The translations under genes and the position numbers were made by a program. Shown here piece by piece: positions 1 through 8,501 of a DNA stretch of 34,125 nucleotides (positions within the stretch are counted from its first letter, which is position 1; each line of letters begins with the position of its first letter). Location of the stretch: contig CALLAT010000111.1 of NCBI GenBank assembly GCA_938002085.1, positions 1 through 34,125 of the forward strand, given 5' to 3'. Source of the DNA: an uncultured Pseudanabaenaceae cyanobacterium (GTDB lineage Bacteria; Cyanobacteriota; Cyanobacteriia; PCC-9006; JAAUQQ01). Below the pieces are notes generated by a model. It did not search any database. It worked only from the letters and a program-made list of their open reading frames with translations, and was not told the origin of the DNA.

Positions 1-49
1 TGCCCCAGACCCAGTTCTAGCGGATCTGAACCAGAGCCGAGGCCAAGTA

Positions 50-2113
50 ATGGAAATTCTGTACGACTACGCATGGCTGATTCCAGTCCTGCCGCTGTTC
101 GGTGCAATGTTGGTTGGCATTGGACTGTTGTCGTTCAATGACGCAACCAACAAACTGCGCCAGGTAAATGCGATCGTCATTCTCACCCTGATGGGTGCAG
201 CTGCGACCCTCTCCTTTGCGCTCCTGTGGAGCCAAATCCAGGGTCACGAAACCTATTTGCGGACCTTTGAATGGGCCGCAGCCGGTGACTTCCACCTGTA
301 TATGGGCTACACCGTCGATCACCTCACTACTCTAATGTTGGCGGTGGTCACCTCGGTGGCGATGCTGGTGATGATTTACACCGATGGCTACATGTCCCAT
401 GACAAAGGATATGTTCGCTTCTACGCCTATCTCAGCCTCTTTAGTGCCTCCATGCTGGGCCTGGTTCTGAGCCCTAACTTGGTTCAGATCTATGTCTTCT
501 GGGAGCTGGTGGGCATGTGTTCCTACCTGCTGATTGGCTTTTGGTACGACCGTAAGGGCGCTGCTGATGCTTGTCAGAAAGCCTTTGTCACAAACCGGGT
601 GGGTGACTTTGGTCTCTTGCTCGGCATGTTGGGCCTCTATTGGGCGACGGGGACTTTCGAGTTTGCGCTGATGGGTGAGCGTTTAGAGACGCTGATCTCT
701 TCCGGCGCTCTGAGTGCTGGCCTGGCTACGATTTTTGCGATTTTGGTCTTTATGGGACCGATGGCCAAATCAGCTCAGTTCCCGCTGCATGTGTGGCTGC
801 CGGACGCCATGGAAGGCCCGACCCCCATCTCAGCGCTGATCCATGCGGCGACCATGGTGGCTGCGGGCGTGTTCCTCGTAGCTCGCATGTTCCCTGTGTT
901 TGAGCAGTTACCGGCAGTGATGAACTTCATTGCTTGGGTGGGTGCAATCACAGCATTTATTGGCGCTACGATCGCCCTGACCCAAAACGATATTAAGAAG
1001 GGCCTTGCCTATTCGACGATGTCCCAGCTGGGCTACATGGTTCTAGCCATGGGCGTTGGTGCTTACACCGCTGGTCTATTCCACCTGATGACCCATGCCT
1101 ATTTCAAGGCCATGTTGTTCCTGGGCTCTGGCTCGGTGATTCACGGCATGGAAGAGGTTGTGGGCCATGATGCGGTCTTGGCCCAGGATATGCGCCTGAT
1201 GGGCAATCTGCGCAAGTACATGCCTGCGACGTCACTGACCTTCTTGGTGGGCACTCTGGCAATTTCCGGTATTCCGCCTTTTGCTGGTTTCTGGTCTAAG
1301 GATGAAATCCTGGGGGCGACTTTCCAGGCCAACCCGGTGCTGTGGCTGATTGGCTATGCCACTGCCGGTATGACGGCGTTCTACATGTTCCGCATGTACT
1401 TCATGACCTTTGAAGGGGACTTCCGAGGCACGGATACGACGATCAAGGGCCAACTTAAGGCTGAAGCTGCTGGCGTTTTTGCCTTTGGCCCTGGTGCTAT
1501 GCAGAAGCAAGAGCTGGCTGCAACGGCGGACCATGATGGTCACGACGACCATGGCGACCATCACCATGCGTCGGAGCCCCATGAATCTCCCATAACCATG
1601 ACACTGCCGCTGATGCTCCTAGCCATCCCAGCAGCGTTGATTGGTTTGATTGGGACGCCTTTTGCCAATAAGTTTGAGGCGTTCATCTTTCCGCCGAACG
1701 AAGTCATCGAAGCTGCCCATGAGGTGGACTTGATGGAGTTTCTTGTGAACGGTGGCAGCTCTGTGGGAATTGGCTTGATTGGCATTACCCTGGCTTCGCT
1801 GATGTACCGCACGAAGACTATTGATCCGGCTGCGATCGCCAAGCGTTTTGAGCCTCTCTATTGGTTTTCCCGCAATAAGTGGTACTTGGACGACATCAAC
1901 AACCTGTTGTTCGTCCAGGGCAGCCGTCGTCTGGCCCGCCAGGTGCTAGAGGTGGACTCCAAGGTTGTGGATGGCGTGGTCAACTTGACTGGCTTTGTCA
2001 CCTTGGTCACGGGTGAAGGCCTCAAATACTTTGAGAACGGCCGTGCCCAGTTCTATGCGCTGATTGTGTTTGGCGCTGTGTTGGGGCTCGTTGTTGTCTT
2101 TGGAGTGACTTAA
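50..2113 (+). CDS. ndhF: NAD(P)H-quinone oxidoreductase chain 5 (NdhF1-type)
   Basis: This is the large proton-pumping membrane subunit of the cyanobacterial NDH-1 complex, which oxidises ferredoxin and reduces plastoquinone in cyclic electron flow and respiration. The 687-residue product begins MEILYDYAWLIPVLPL, typical of NdhF1, and is a polytopic protein of the ND5/Mrp antiporter family. The conserved core includes the KSAQFPLHVWLPDAMEGPTP segment and HAATMVAAGVF just after it. Length is normal for the family. A GAGG ribosome site at 39-42 lies 7 nt before the ATG, which supports this start. A His/Asp-rich stretch at about residues 494-511 lies in the variable loop before the PHESP motif. 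A strong hairpin follows 60 bases after the stop, so no ndhD is cotranscribed downstream. Identification is secure; assignment to NdhF1 rather than a CO2-uptake paralogue (NdhF3/F4) rests on N-terminal similarity from memory. Confidence 0.96.
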   Translation: MEILYDYAWLIPVLPLFGAMLVGIGLLSFNDATNKLRQVNAIVILTLMGAAATLSFALLWSQIQGHETYLRTFEWAAAGDFHLYMGYTVDHLTTLMLAVVTSVAMLVMIYTDGYMSHDKGYVRFYAYLSLFSASMLGLVLSPNLVQIYVFWELVGMCSYLLIGFWYDRKGAADACQKAFVTNRVGDFGLLLGMLGLYWATGTFEFALMGERLETLISSGALSAGLATIFAILVFMGPMAKSAQFPLHVWLPDAMEGPTPISALIHAATMVAAGVFLVARMFPVFEQLPAVMNFIAWVGAITAFIGATIALTQNDIKKGLAYSTMSQLGYMVLAMGVGAYTAGLFHLMTHAYFKAMLFLGSGSVIHGMEEVVGHDAVLAQDMRLMGNLRKYMPATSLTFLVGTLAISGIPPFAGFWSKDEILGATFQANPVLWLIGYATAGMTAFYMFRMYFMTFEGDFRGTDTTIKGQLKAEAAGVFAFGPGAMQKQELAATADHDGHDDHGDHHHASEPHESPITMTLPLMLLAIPAALIGLIGTPFANKFEAFIFPPNEVIEAAHEVDLMEFLVNGGSSVGIGLIGITLASLMYRTKTIDPAAIAKRFEPLYWFSRNKWYLDDINNLLFVQGSRRLARQVLEVDSKVVDGVVNLTGFVTLVTGEGLKYFENGRAQFYALIVFGAVLGLVVVFGVT

Positions 2114-2175
2114 ACTTGGTTTGAATCTCTGGAGATGCTGAGTTGGCTCTGTCCAAGCGCCCGGCTTCGTGAATC

Positions 2176-2217
2176 CAAAGAAAAGCCCCTGTCATCTCTG
2201 GCAGGGGCTTTTCTTTG
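2176..2217 (+). terminator. Rho-independent terminator of ndhF
   Basis: A perfect 16-bp stem (2176-2191 with 2202-2217) with a 10-nt loop. The stem starts CAAAGAAAAG and ends CTTTTCTTTG, so the A and T tracts are part of the stem around a CCCCTG/CAGGGG core. It lies about 60 bases after the ndhF stop. Confidence 0.85.
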
Positions 2218-2965
2218 TGTATGGAGATTTTGCTTAACAAAACATCTATATACCATTGGAATTAGAAACAAGGCCGTAAGTAATCGCCTAAATGGCCTTC
2301 CGTACAACCACCCAAAATATTTTTGTTCTGAGCGCAATTCCAATTTCTTTCGTCACAAGGTTTGGGTGATTCTGTAGATGGAGAAACCCATTGTCCCGGA
2401 ATAAGCTAGAGGCATAGCTGTAATTACAGCTACTTTCGCTGCTCCCACTGGCTTTTGAGACTACCGATATGAACGTCGCTCCCTGGACTTTTGTCAGCCC
2501 TCGCTCATGCTTCTCGGTGACGACTTTTGAGACCCAGTCTGATGATTTTCTTAGCATGACTTCCGCAGGATATTCCCATGGGGCTGGTCCGGTCAACGCG
2601 AGCGATCGCCCCCAAATCGATAAGGGTCACTGCTCATCCGGGGCGACCCCCCAACAAACTCAGGCAACTCCCTTGGGGGCCGACACCCCTAGGGGGGCTG
2701 ATGCCGTGAGCCAGCGTCACTGTTTTCGCTTGGACCTGTCTTCCCCCTACGGACATGTTTTGGTTTAGTCAGGGGTTGTTCACTGTCTCTCTACAGATTG
2801 AATGTATTGCTTAAAGCTTGTCTGAGGCTGACTGTCTTCGAGAAGGATAGTTTTACGATTAATCTACAGGCACCTATAGATATGAGTCTCTTGGGAAGCC
2901 TTAGTCGTTGAGCATTTGGCTCAGCAGCTCAATTTTTATTAGTCACTTTTTGATCCAAGAGTCTT
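2218..2965. other. 748-base gene-free interval before the FG-GAP surface protein
   Basis: I find no convincing gene here; the open frames lack ribosome sites and recognisable composition. It holds one HIP1 octamer (2602-2609), an 18-base perfect palindrome (2415-2432), and a G/C-rich patch around 2640-2700 with short complementary runs such as CCCCTAGGGG. Its length before a surface-protein gene suggests a regulated upstream region or long leader, but no clear -10/-35 pair stands out. Confidence 0.5.
2415..2432. promoter_or_regulatory. Perfect 18-base palindrome, possible operator
   Basis: TAGCTGTAATTACAGCTA is self-complementary over all 18 bases and contains GTA-N8-TAC (2420-2433), the minimal NtcA-type spacing. 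It lies about 530 bases before the ATG of the 829-residue protein. No -10 hexamer at the usual NtcA distance was found, so an NtcA role is doubtful; a site for another dimeric regulator is possible. Confidence 0.35.
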
Positions 2966-5455
2966 ATGGCAAGCATCACCTTTTCCGGCCCTTCCTCTCC
3001 CTTTTCAGAAAATGGGGTTGCTGTTGGATTAGGTGATGCGGTCGCGTTCGACAGCAATGGTTTGCAGGCTGGGCTGTCAGGCGATCAGCTGGTAGTTTCG
3101 ATTTCAAGCGGTGCCTTGCCTTCGGATCGATTGACTTTGGGCGGTAGTGGAATCACGCTGGATGGCCGGCGAATTCTGGTTGCTAATACCGAAGTTGCCA
3201 CCTTCCGCGGTGGCTTGAGTGGTCAGCCGCTCACGATTAGCCTAAATAGCTCGGCGACATCGGCGACGGTCGAAGCGCTTTTGCAAGCAATACGTTTCGA
3301 CAACCTAGCGGAAAATTTGCCCACGAGTGCTACTCGTCAGATTTCGGTTCAATTATTGGATACCGGTGGCAGCGCGCCGGTGGCTGTAGAGGCTGCACCG
3401 GTTAGCTTGACTGTGAATGGCTTGGCAGATGCTCCTAAGCTTTACAGCACGCAGATTCTCTACGATGCGCGCACTAACCTACTGCCGACAAACAACGCTG
3501 CTGCTCCAGGTGGACCTTGGTTGAGTTATCAAGACTTGACTAAAATTCAAGACGATGTGGAGATCCGCAACAATACGCTTAACCTGGATTTAGTTGGATT
3601 ACCTCTACTGGGTGGAGAGGCCAGTCTGTCTGAATCACCTGGTGCTGCAACTTTGATAAGCGATGCAGATGCATATGCGGGAATTAGCAATTACAAATTA
3701 TTCGCCGAGATTACTAGTTCTAATCCTTTCGCTCCTGCTGCTTTAGCTGACCTAGAGCTAGTCAATAGTCTTTTCCCAACTCTAGATCGTAATGAAGGAT
3801 ATGTTCTGTCCTTTGTCGCTACTGTGCAGGATGCACCCCGTATTAGTGGTGCTGATAAGGATGGGGACGGTGTAGATGATCGCGCTGGCTTTAGCGTTGT
3901 CTTATTGAGCGAAGATAAGAAGGGTATTGAACTCGGGTTTTGGAACGATCGTATTTGGGCACAAAATGATGGTTCTACTCAATCAGACCCTTCTCTGGAA
4001 CCCGATTCTGACCCTGCAGACTTCACGCGCACCTTCTTCACTCAAGGGGAATTTGTTGAGTTTGTCACAACGCAAAATTATCAATACGACCTGGTCATTC
4101 AAGGGGATGCTTACACGCTTTTTGCGGACTCTGAGCCTATTCTGACTGGTCCACTGCGCGACTATTCTGCATTTCCGAATCGTGTTGAAGAGGTGGATAA
4201 TCCTCTGTTTCCTGGAACAACCGTTTCAGTTACTGCTCCTGATCCCTATGAAAAATCAAACTTTATATTTCTAGGTGATAACGGACCATTAGCTTCAGCC
4301 ACTGTGGACTTAGGTTCGGTGTCTATCAGCACGGCTGACTCGACTCCTCAATTAACGGTGGCCAATGGCCAGATTCAGACCTTTCAGGGCTTCAATATTC
4401 AATTGCCCGATGCGCCTGAAGAGCTTGTTACTGTCACATTGACAGACCGCGATCGCGGGGGTACCTTTGCTGCTGTGGGCGACGGGACGTTGGCCGTGAC
4501 CTCTGCTTCATTGGGAGATGGCTCTAGCCGCTTGCAGCTCAATGGGCCTCTGAAGGCCATTAATGCCTATCTGGCCGATCCGACTCAATTGGCCTATCAG
4601 CCAGCTGTAAATTTCAGCGGAACCGTTCCCCTGGAAGTCTCCTTTAACTTGCCATTCACAACTGATATTGGTGCAGTTTCCAGTGACTTCAACTTGGATG
4701 GGCTAAGTGACATCCTGCTGCGCAATGCCGTCTCGGGAGACAATCTGGTCCGTTTCATGGATGGTTTGACGACTGTTCGTGATGGTGTGATTGGTCGCCA
4801 GATTCCCGATGTGAACTGGCGATTCGACGCTCTAGGTGACTTCAATAGCGATCAGAAAGCTGATATTGTCCTGCGGAACTATAACGGCTCTGGCCAAATC
4901 TTGCTCTGGAATATGGACGGGGCGAATATTCTGAGCGAAACATTGGTCGGCCGCCTGGTCCCTGACCCTAATTGGGAGGTGGCCGGAACAGGCGACTTTA
5001 ATGGCGATAATCAGACCGATATTGTTCTCAGAAACAATGTCTCTGACCAAAATTTGATTTGGTACATGAACGGGACCGATATTATTTCGGAAGGTTTAGT
5101 AGGCCGCGCCATTGGCGACCCATTCTGGCAGATCAGCGGAACAGGCGATTTTAATGGAGATGGTCAAACAGACATTATTCTGCGTCACCAAAGCCCAGCT
5201 GGCCTGGGCCAAAACCTCGTCTGGTTGATGAACGGTTCGGATATTTTGCAAGAAGTCTCCATTGGTCGAGATATTCCCGATGTGAACTGGGAGATCGCAG
5301 GTTCGACCGACTTTAACTCTGATGGTCAGAGCGATTTGCTATTGCGTAATTACAGTACGGGCGACAACCTTGCCTGGATTATGAACGGTACAGGGATTGT
5401 TTCGGAGGTTCCCCTCCTCTCTGTGCCTGATACTCAATGGCGAGCTTTGGTGTAG
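2966..5455 (+). CDS. Large surface/secreted protein with cadherin-like modules and C-terminal FG-GAP (VCBS) repeats
   Basis: The 829-residue protein is modular. Residues about 1-155 resemble the repeated cadherin-like module of large bacterial surface proteins (SATVEALLQAIRFDN, then an ISVQLLD strand). Residues about 155-465 form a domain I do not recognise with certainty; strands around GYVLSFVATVQ and GIELGFWNDRIWAQND suggest a lectin-like beta sandwich, and DKDGDGVDD is a calcium-binding loop. A second cadherin-like module follows (about 470-565). The C-terminus has five FG-GAP/VCBS repeats of about 51-54 residues, each with a DFNxDGxxD loop (DNA near 4687, 4840, 4993, 5149 and 5311) and a phrase like LVWLMNGSDI, probably a calcium-bound beta-propeller. 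There is no N-terminal signal peptide, so a C-terminal signal and type I secretion are likely (inferred). The same propeller recurs in the CAP protein at 17926. Exact function unknown. Confidence 0.85.
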   Translation: MASITFSGPSSPFSENGVAVGLGDAVAFDSNGLQAGLSGDQLVVSISSGALPSDRLTLGGSGITLDGRRILVANTEVATFRGGLSGQPLTISLNSSATSATVEALLQAIRFDNLAENLPTSATRQISVQLLDTGGSAPVAVEAAPVSLTVNGLADAPKLYSTQILYDARTNLLPTNNAAAPGGPWLSYQDLTKIQDDVEIRNNTLNLDLVGLPLLGGEASLSESPGAATLISDADAYAGISNYKLFAEITSSNPFAPAALADLELVNSLFPTLDRNEGYVLSFVATVQDAPRISGADKDGDGVDDRAGFSVVLLSEDKKGIELGFWNDRIWAQNDGSTQSDPSLEPDSDPADFTRTFFTQGEFVEFVTTQNYQYDLVIQGDAYTLFADSEPILTGPLRDYSAFPNRVEEVDNPLFPGTTVSVTAPDPYEKSNFIFLGDNGPLASATVDLGSVSISTADSTPQLTVANGQIQTFQGFNIQLPDAPEELVTVTLTDRDRGGTFAAVGDGTLAVTSASLGDGSSRLQLNGPLKAINAYLADPTQLAYQPAVNFSGTVPLEVSFNLPFTTDIGAVSSDFNLDGLSDILLRNAVSGDNLVRFMDGLTTVRDGVIGRQIPDVNWRFDALGDFNSDQKADIVLRNYNGSGQILLWNMDGANILSETLVGRLVPDPNWEVAGTGDFNGDNQTDIVLRNNVSDQNLIWYMNGTDIISEGLVGRAIGDPFWQISGTGDFNGDGQTDIILRHQSPAGLGQNLVWLMNGSDILQEVSIGRDIPDVNWEIAGSTDFNSDGQSDLLLRNYSTGDNLAWIMNGTGIVSEVPLLSVPDTQWRALV

Positions 5456-5501
5456 CTCCAGAAGCTACTTTAGAGAGTCACTTTAGCCTGCTATTTTAGA
5501 C

Positions 5502-5554
5502 ATAAAAAGAGACAGTTTTAGTCACAGAATGTGACTAAAACTGTCTCTTTTTAT
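5502..5554. terminator. Very long perfect hairpin terminator
   Basis: A perfect 24-bp stem (5502-5525 with 5531-5554) around the 5-nt loop AGAAT. The left arm begins ATAAAAAGAGACAG and the right arm ends CTGTCTCTTTTTAT, so the T tract closes the stem. It sits 46 bases after the stop of the FG-GAP protein. Confidence 0.85.
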
Positions 5555-5603
5555 TCGCCTACATCCTTTCAATGGTGGATTCCGTACAATCCCTGAAAAG
5601 CTT

Positions 5604-5632
5604 TTGTAAAGGCTGCCGGGTGTCCGTATAAA
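5604..5632 (+). promoter_or_regulatory. Candidate sigma-70-type promoter of the 26-residue microprotein
   Basis: TTGTAA (5604-5609) and TATAAA (5627-5632) are separated by exactly 17 bases, matching the consensus at 4 of 6 and 5 of 6 positions. They lie just after the 24-bp terminator and about 95 bases before the small gene at 5726, which supports independent transcription. Based on hexamers only. Confidence 0.45.
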
Positions 5633-5725
5633 TGCCAGAAGGGCTTATTGTGCGCTGAATCTTTTGAAGTTGATCTTCAGCTCACACTCGTTCCATCTTG
5701 AAATTGGACTTCTGGAGAATTGACT

Positions 5726-5806
5726 ATGGGCGTTGCTATTCCTGCCATGATTATTATCATCATGGTTTTAACCCGTGGAGTTATGGCTGAAGATGCGGAT
5801 GCATAA
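5726..5806 (+). CDS. 26-residue single-span membrane microprotein
   Basis: A 27-codon frame (stop TAA at 5804-5806) encodes MGVAIPAMIIIIMVLTRGV followed by an acidic tail MAEDADA. A GGAG ribosome site at 5714-5717 stands 8 nt before the ATG, and a good promoter with a 17-base spacer lies upstream, after a strong terminator. One hydrophobic segment of about 15-18 residues fits a single membrane span. Cyanobacteria have many such miniproteins in photosystems, cytochrome b6f and NDH-1, but the sequence does not match Psb, Psa, Pet or Ndh small subunits I can recall. Function unknown. It could also be a chance frame in a leader; the ribosome site and promoter argue against that. Confidence 0.5.
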   Translation: MGVAIPAMIIIIMVLTRGVMAEDADA

Positions 5807-5874
5807 ACAGTTCTATGGGCTTTGATCTCTCTTGTTAATCACAATATAGCGAGTCTGAGCAAGTCTTGTTAACG

Positions 5875-6648
5875 CTAGAGTGACACTTCTGCGATCGCCT
5901 CTAGATCAACTGAAAATTCTGCTTTCGTTTGCCCGATTTGTCCTCGGCAGCGATTAAAGAAGTTGCAGCGATCGCAGGTTTTCCCAAGTTGGATTTGGGG
6001 CAATGCTTGGCCTTCCTGGTATTGCTCCATCCAGAGATTCAGTTGATTTGTTTTCTCTAGGATTTCCGCTGCAATTTGTTCATGCTTTTGCTGGCTATAT
6101 CTAATGGGGAGTGATTCTGGCTGGCTATTGTTGTCTTTCCCCCGTACAAACCAATAGGTCATGGAAACCTGGTCTGGCTCATAGTGGCTAGTGGCCACGA
6201 GACCAAAGCAGTAGAGCTTGGTTTGCCAATCTTTCGCTAAAGTTTGAGCCTTAATCGGCTTTGGATAAGTTTTCCAGTCTAGGATTTGAGCTTGGTTTGC
6301 CTCGCGGATGAGGAGATCGTATATGACCGTAAAGCTATGGCCCCCCAGGCTGAAGCTGCGCAGGTGTTCGCTGTCGTATTGGGCGCTGGGGCTGGGCGTT
6401 AATAATTGAGGATTGGCTTGGTGTAGTGCCTCGAAGGCTTGGCGCATGGCAGCTTGGCCATTGAGCAATGGCCCTAGGGGGAGCTGAAGCTGAGCCTGCT
6501 GCATCAGCAAGTGGAAGCGATTGCCCCAATCGAGACTGTTTTGCAAGCTTTCCGCAGGGGGTGGGGCTAGCTGCTCGAGGATGCTGTATTGGAATTTTCG
6601 AGGACAGCTTTCCAGGAGACTGAGGAGCCCTTGGGAGAGACGAAGCAT
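5875..6648 (-). CDS. PD-(D/E)XK nuclease of the RecB/Cas4/AddB type with a four-cysteine Fe-S signature
   Basis: The 257-residue protein carries the full RecB-like nuclease pattern: H46 in WGNRFH, D111 in IYDLL, D124 and K126 in ILDWKT, and Q142/Y146 in WQTKLY. Four cysteines, C15 in ESCPRKF and C225-x2-C228-x5-C234 near the end, match the bipartite 4Fe-4S cluster of Cas4 and AddB. It should cut or resect DNA ends. No cas, addA or recB gene lies nearby, so it is a solitary family member (PDDEXK_1 type), known in cyanobacteria but of unclear role. It is transcribed separately from hpt, since a hairpin separates the two. No clear terminator is visible between it and the convergent microprotein at 5726. 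Confidence 0.88.
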   Translation of the reverse strand: MLRLSQGLLSLLESCPRKFQYSILEQLAPPPAESLQNSLDWGNRFHLLMQQAQLQLPLGPLLNGQAAMRQAFEALHQANPQLLTPSPSAQYDSEHLRSFSLGGHSFTVIYDLLIREANQAQILDWKTYPKPIKAQTLAKDWQTKLYCFGLVATSHYEPDQVSMTYWFVRGKDNNSQPESLPIRYSQQKHEQIAAEILEKTNQLNLWMEQYQEGQALPQIQLGKTCDRCNFFNRCRGQIGQTKAEFSVDLEAIAEVSL

Positions 6649-6669
6649 GGGCGGTGCGCAATGGAAAAG

Positions 6670-6704
6670 GGCAAGGAAACAGTCCCTAGTGCTGTTTCCT
6701 TGCC
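6670..6704 (-). terminator. Terminator of the homogentisate phytyltransferase gene
   Basis: A perfect 13-bp stem GGCAAGGAAACAG (6670-6682) with its complement at 6692-6704 and a 9-nt loop. On the minus strand the stem is followed by CTTTTCC. It lies 36 bases past the hpt stop and 22 bases before the nuclease start. Confidence 0.7.
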
Positions 6705-6739
6705 AGCTAGTTTAGTTGAGATCTTGCTCTGAGCCGACG

Positions 6740-7645
6740 CTAGAAGGCGAGAGGATACGTCAGGTATTGGGCGAAGAAAAGAATCCAGATGAACTGGTAG
6801 AAGAGGGTGATGCTGCGGCGCTGTTTGAGGTTGACGCGCTGGCTAAGAAGCCAAAAGAGGCCCAGCGGGATGCCTTGGCTGAAAAGAATCAGCGGTAAGT
6901 TGGCTGGCGTTAGGGCAGTTGTGGCCGCGATCGCCATGCCCCCGTAACAGAAGGTGATCACCCAGCGGGCGAGGTTGAAGATCCGTCTCGCTCCCAGGCG
7001 CAAGGTGAAGGTGGAAATGTTGTACTGGCGATCGCCTTCCATGTCGGGGATATCTTTGAAGATCGCGATGGCAAAGGTGAACAATAGGACAAATATCGTC
7101 AAGGCTATCAAGCTGGGAGGCAAGGCGAACTTGCCCGCAAAGTGCCAGAACAGGCCGAGGTTCACGATTACGCCGCGCACGGTGAAGATGCAAACCGATG
7201 CCCAGAAGGGAAACCGCTTGAGGCGAAAGGGGGGGAGAGAATAAGCCGTGCCGATGGCGAGGCTGATTGCCACCGTCGCTAAGAGCCAGGGGCTTTGGGG
7301 AAGGGCGAGGAGGGCGATCGCCAGGGCTGCAATGCCGGTGAAGCTGACAATGCCTTGACCTTGCCGACGTGAGAATTCTCCTGAGGCGAGGGGGAGATGG
7401 GGCTTGTTGATGCGATCGATGGCGACATCCGTGAGTTGGTTGAGCCCAACGATATAGACGTTGCCACAGAGACAAGCAATCCAGGCCCAAAGGAAAAGGC
7501 TGGGGTTTTGGGATCCACTCAGAAGGAATAGGCTGAGGGTGCTACAAGTCGTTCCAATGATGGTGTGTGGTCGACTAAATTTCCATAATGCGTAAAGGCG
7601 TTGGCCGGGGGGAAGGGAGCGAAAGAGGGAAGGTTGAGCTGTCAT
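6740..7645 (-). CDS. hpt: Homogentisate phytyltransferase (tocopherol biosynthesis)
   Basis: This UbiA-family membrane prenyltransferase joins homogentisate and phytyl diphosphate to give methyl-phytylbenzoquinol, the committed step to tocopherol. The sequence aligns in memory with Synechocystis Slr1736: KFSRPHTIIGTT, GNVYIVGLNQLTDVAIDRINKP, and FKDIPDMEGDRQ. The two Asp-rich motifs that bind Mg-diphosphate are N69/D73/D77 and D198/D201/D205, counted from the start chosen here. Seven to nine hydrophobic helices are apparent. The open frame extends to 7771, but the extra 42 residues are hydrophilic and unlike the family; the ATG at 7643-7645 (MTAQPSLFRS) gives 301 residues, the normal size. 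The ribosome site is weak for both starts, so the start is not certain. Confidence 0.93.
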   Translation of the reverse strand: MTAQPSLFRSLPPGQRLYALWKFSRPHTIIGTTCSTLSLFLLSGSQNPSLFLWAWIACLCGNVYIVGLNQLTDVAIDRINKPHLPLASGEFSRRQGQGIVSFTGIAALAIALLALPQSPWLLATVAISLAIGTAYSLPPFRLKRFPFWASVCIFTVRGVIVNLGLFWHFAGKFALPPSLIALTIFVLLFTFAIAIFKDIPDMEGDRQYNISTFTLRLGARRIFNLARWVITFCYGGMAIAATTALTPANLPLILFSQGIPLGLFWLLSQRVNLKQRRSITLFYQFIWILFFAQYLTYPLAF

Positions 7646-8093
7646 CCTGGCAAGCTGCGAGTGTTCCGAATGCTGTTGCCAGGCTAGCGATTGCCAGGAG
7701 GTTGAATGTTCCCCCTTCCGCGAACCGTGATAAACTGATGTATTCCGCAGCATCCTGATAAATTGCGACATTCAAGTACATGGAATGTCGCCCTCGCTGG
7801 AGGATGAAGCATCGTACTTTACAAAAGTCATCTCTTATGGCCTCTGTCACGGCAGGTTTCTCTCAGTGAAGCTACTATATAAATAAGCGCTTGCGGAATT
7901 TTCTTCAGCCATATTGTAGTAATTCCACAGAGGCGAGCAACAACCGAAGCAGGGAGCTATCCCAATGCATATCTGAGCAATATTGTTCGGTTTGGTTTGC
8001 TTCAATCTGCTGCATCGCTTCTCAAACGATACCGCTGTGTAAGCAGTGGAAAAATGCTCATTTGAGTACCTCTCTCAGGGGGTACATAGTCAT
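7646..8093. other. Divergent interval between hpt and the 59-residue membrane protein
   Basis: About 450 bases separating two divergent genes. The codons up to 7771 are an unlikely N-terminal extension of hpt. A TATATAAAT run at about 7876-7884 could contain a -10 element, but no matching -35 is convincing. I see no RNA gene. Confidence 0.4.
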
Positions 8094-8273
8094 ATGCCAA
8101 TGATCGCAATTTTTGCCATTTTTGCCATTGTTTTGACTCTGACTGCTTCTGAGTCTAAAAAGCCTGAGACTGAGCCTTCTACTAAGCCTAATCCTTTAGG
8201 CGATGATCCTACGGACCTGCTGGCTCAGGCTTTGGAGTCTTATCTCAAGGACAAGAAGAAGCCTGGAATCTAA
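8094..8273 (+). CDS. 59-residue single-span membrane protein with charged tail
   Basis: The product has a hydrophobic N-terminus (MIAIFAIFAIVLTLT) followed by a Lys/Glu/Pro-rich tail with PLGDDPTDLLAQALESYLKDKKK. It looks like a single-pass membrane protein with a short amphipathic helix on the inner side. I chose the ATG at 8094 because AGGGGG (8077-8082) stands 11 nt upstream; the frame is open back to 8046 but those residues look non-coding. The next ATG at 8100 is an alternative. A hairpin with a following T-rich run closes it as a single-gene unit. I do not recognise the family; it may be a conserved cyanobacterial small protein. Confidence 0.65.
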   Translation: MPMIAIFAIFAIVLTLTASESKKPETEPSTKPNPLGDDPTDLLAQALESYLKDKKKPGI

Positions 8274-8395
8274 ACAGGCTTGCAGCTCTATTTCGGATGT
8301 CTGGATGGTTCGTTGTTTCTCCCAGAATCCAAGTAGGGCTGCCTAAAGCTACGTACAACTCAATATAGAAAACTCACTCAATTTTGTGAGTGTTA

Positions 8396-8434
8396 TTCCC
8401 CGGAAGTTCTGCTTTCGGGGAAATTGTATTTTAA
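8396..8434 (+). terminator. Terminator after the 59-residue protein
   Basis: An 11-bp stem (8396-8406 with 8412-8422, one G-U pair), loop TTCTG, followed by ATTGTATTTT. A weaker 6-bp hairpin (8372-8377 with 8386-8391) stands just before it. Confidence 0.6.
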
Positions 8435-8501
8435 GGTGTTGTGCTAGGGCTTGTTGGTTCATCGAATGTTCTCAAATGCAGTGGTTAAGGTTAGGGCTTG
8501 A

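Noticed and set aside
2420-2433. GTA-N8-TAC as an NtcA activator site
   Set aside because: No -10 element at the expected distance and no nearby gene start; kept only as a palindrome.
2469-2768. 99-residue plus-strand frame in the gap after ndhF
   Set aside because: No ribosome site, unlikely composition and no recognised motif.
7646-7771. N-terminal 42-residue extension of homogentisate phytyltransferase
   Set aside because: Unlike known family members, and a downstream ATG gives the usual length.
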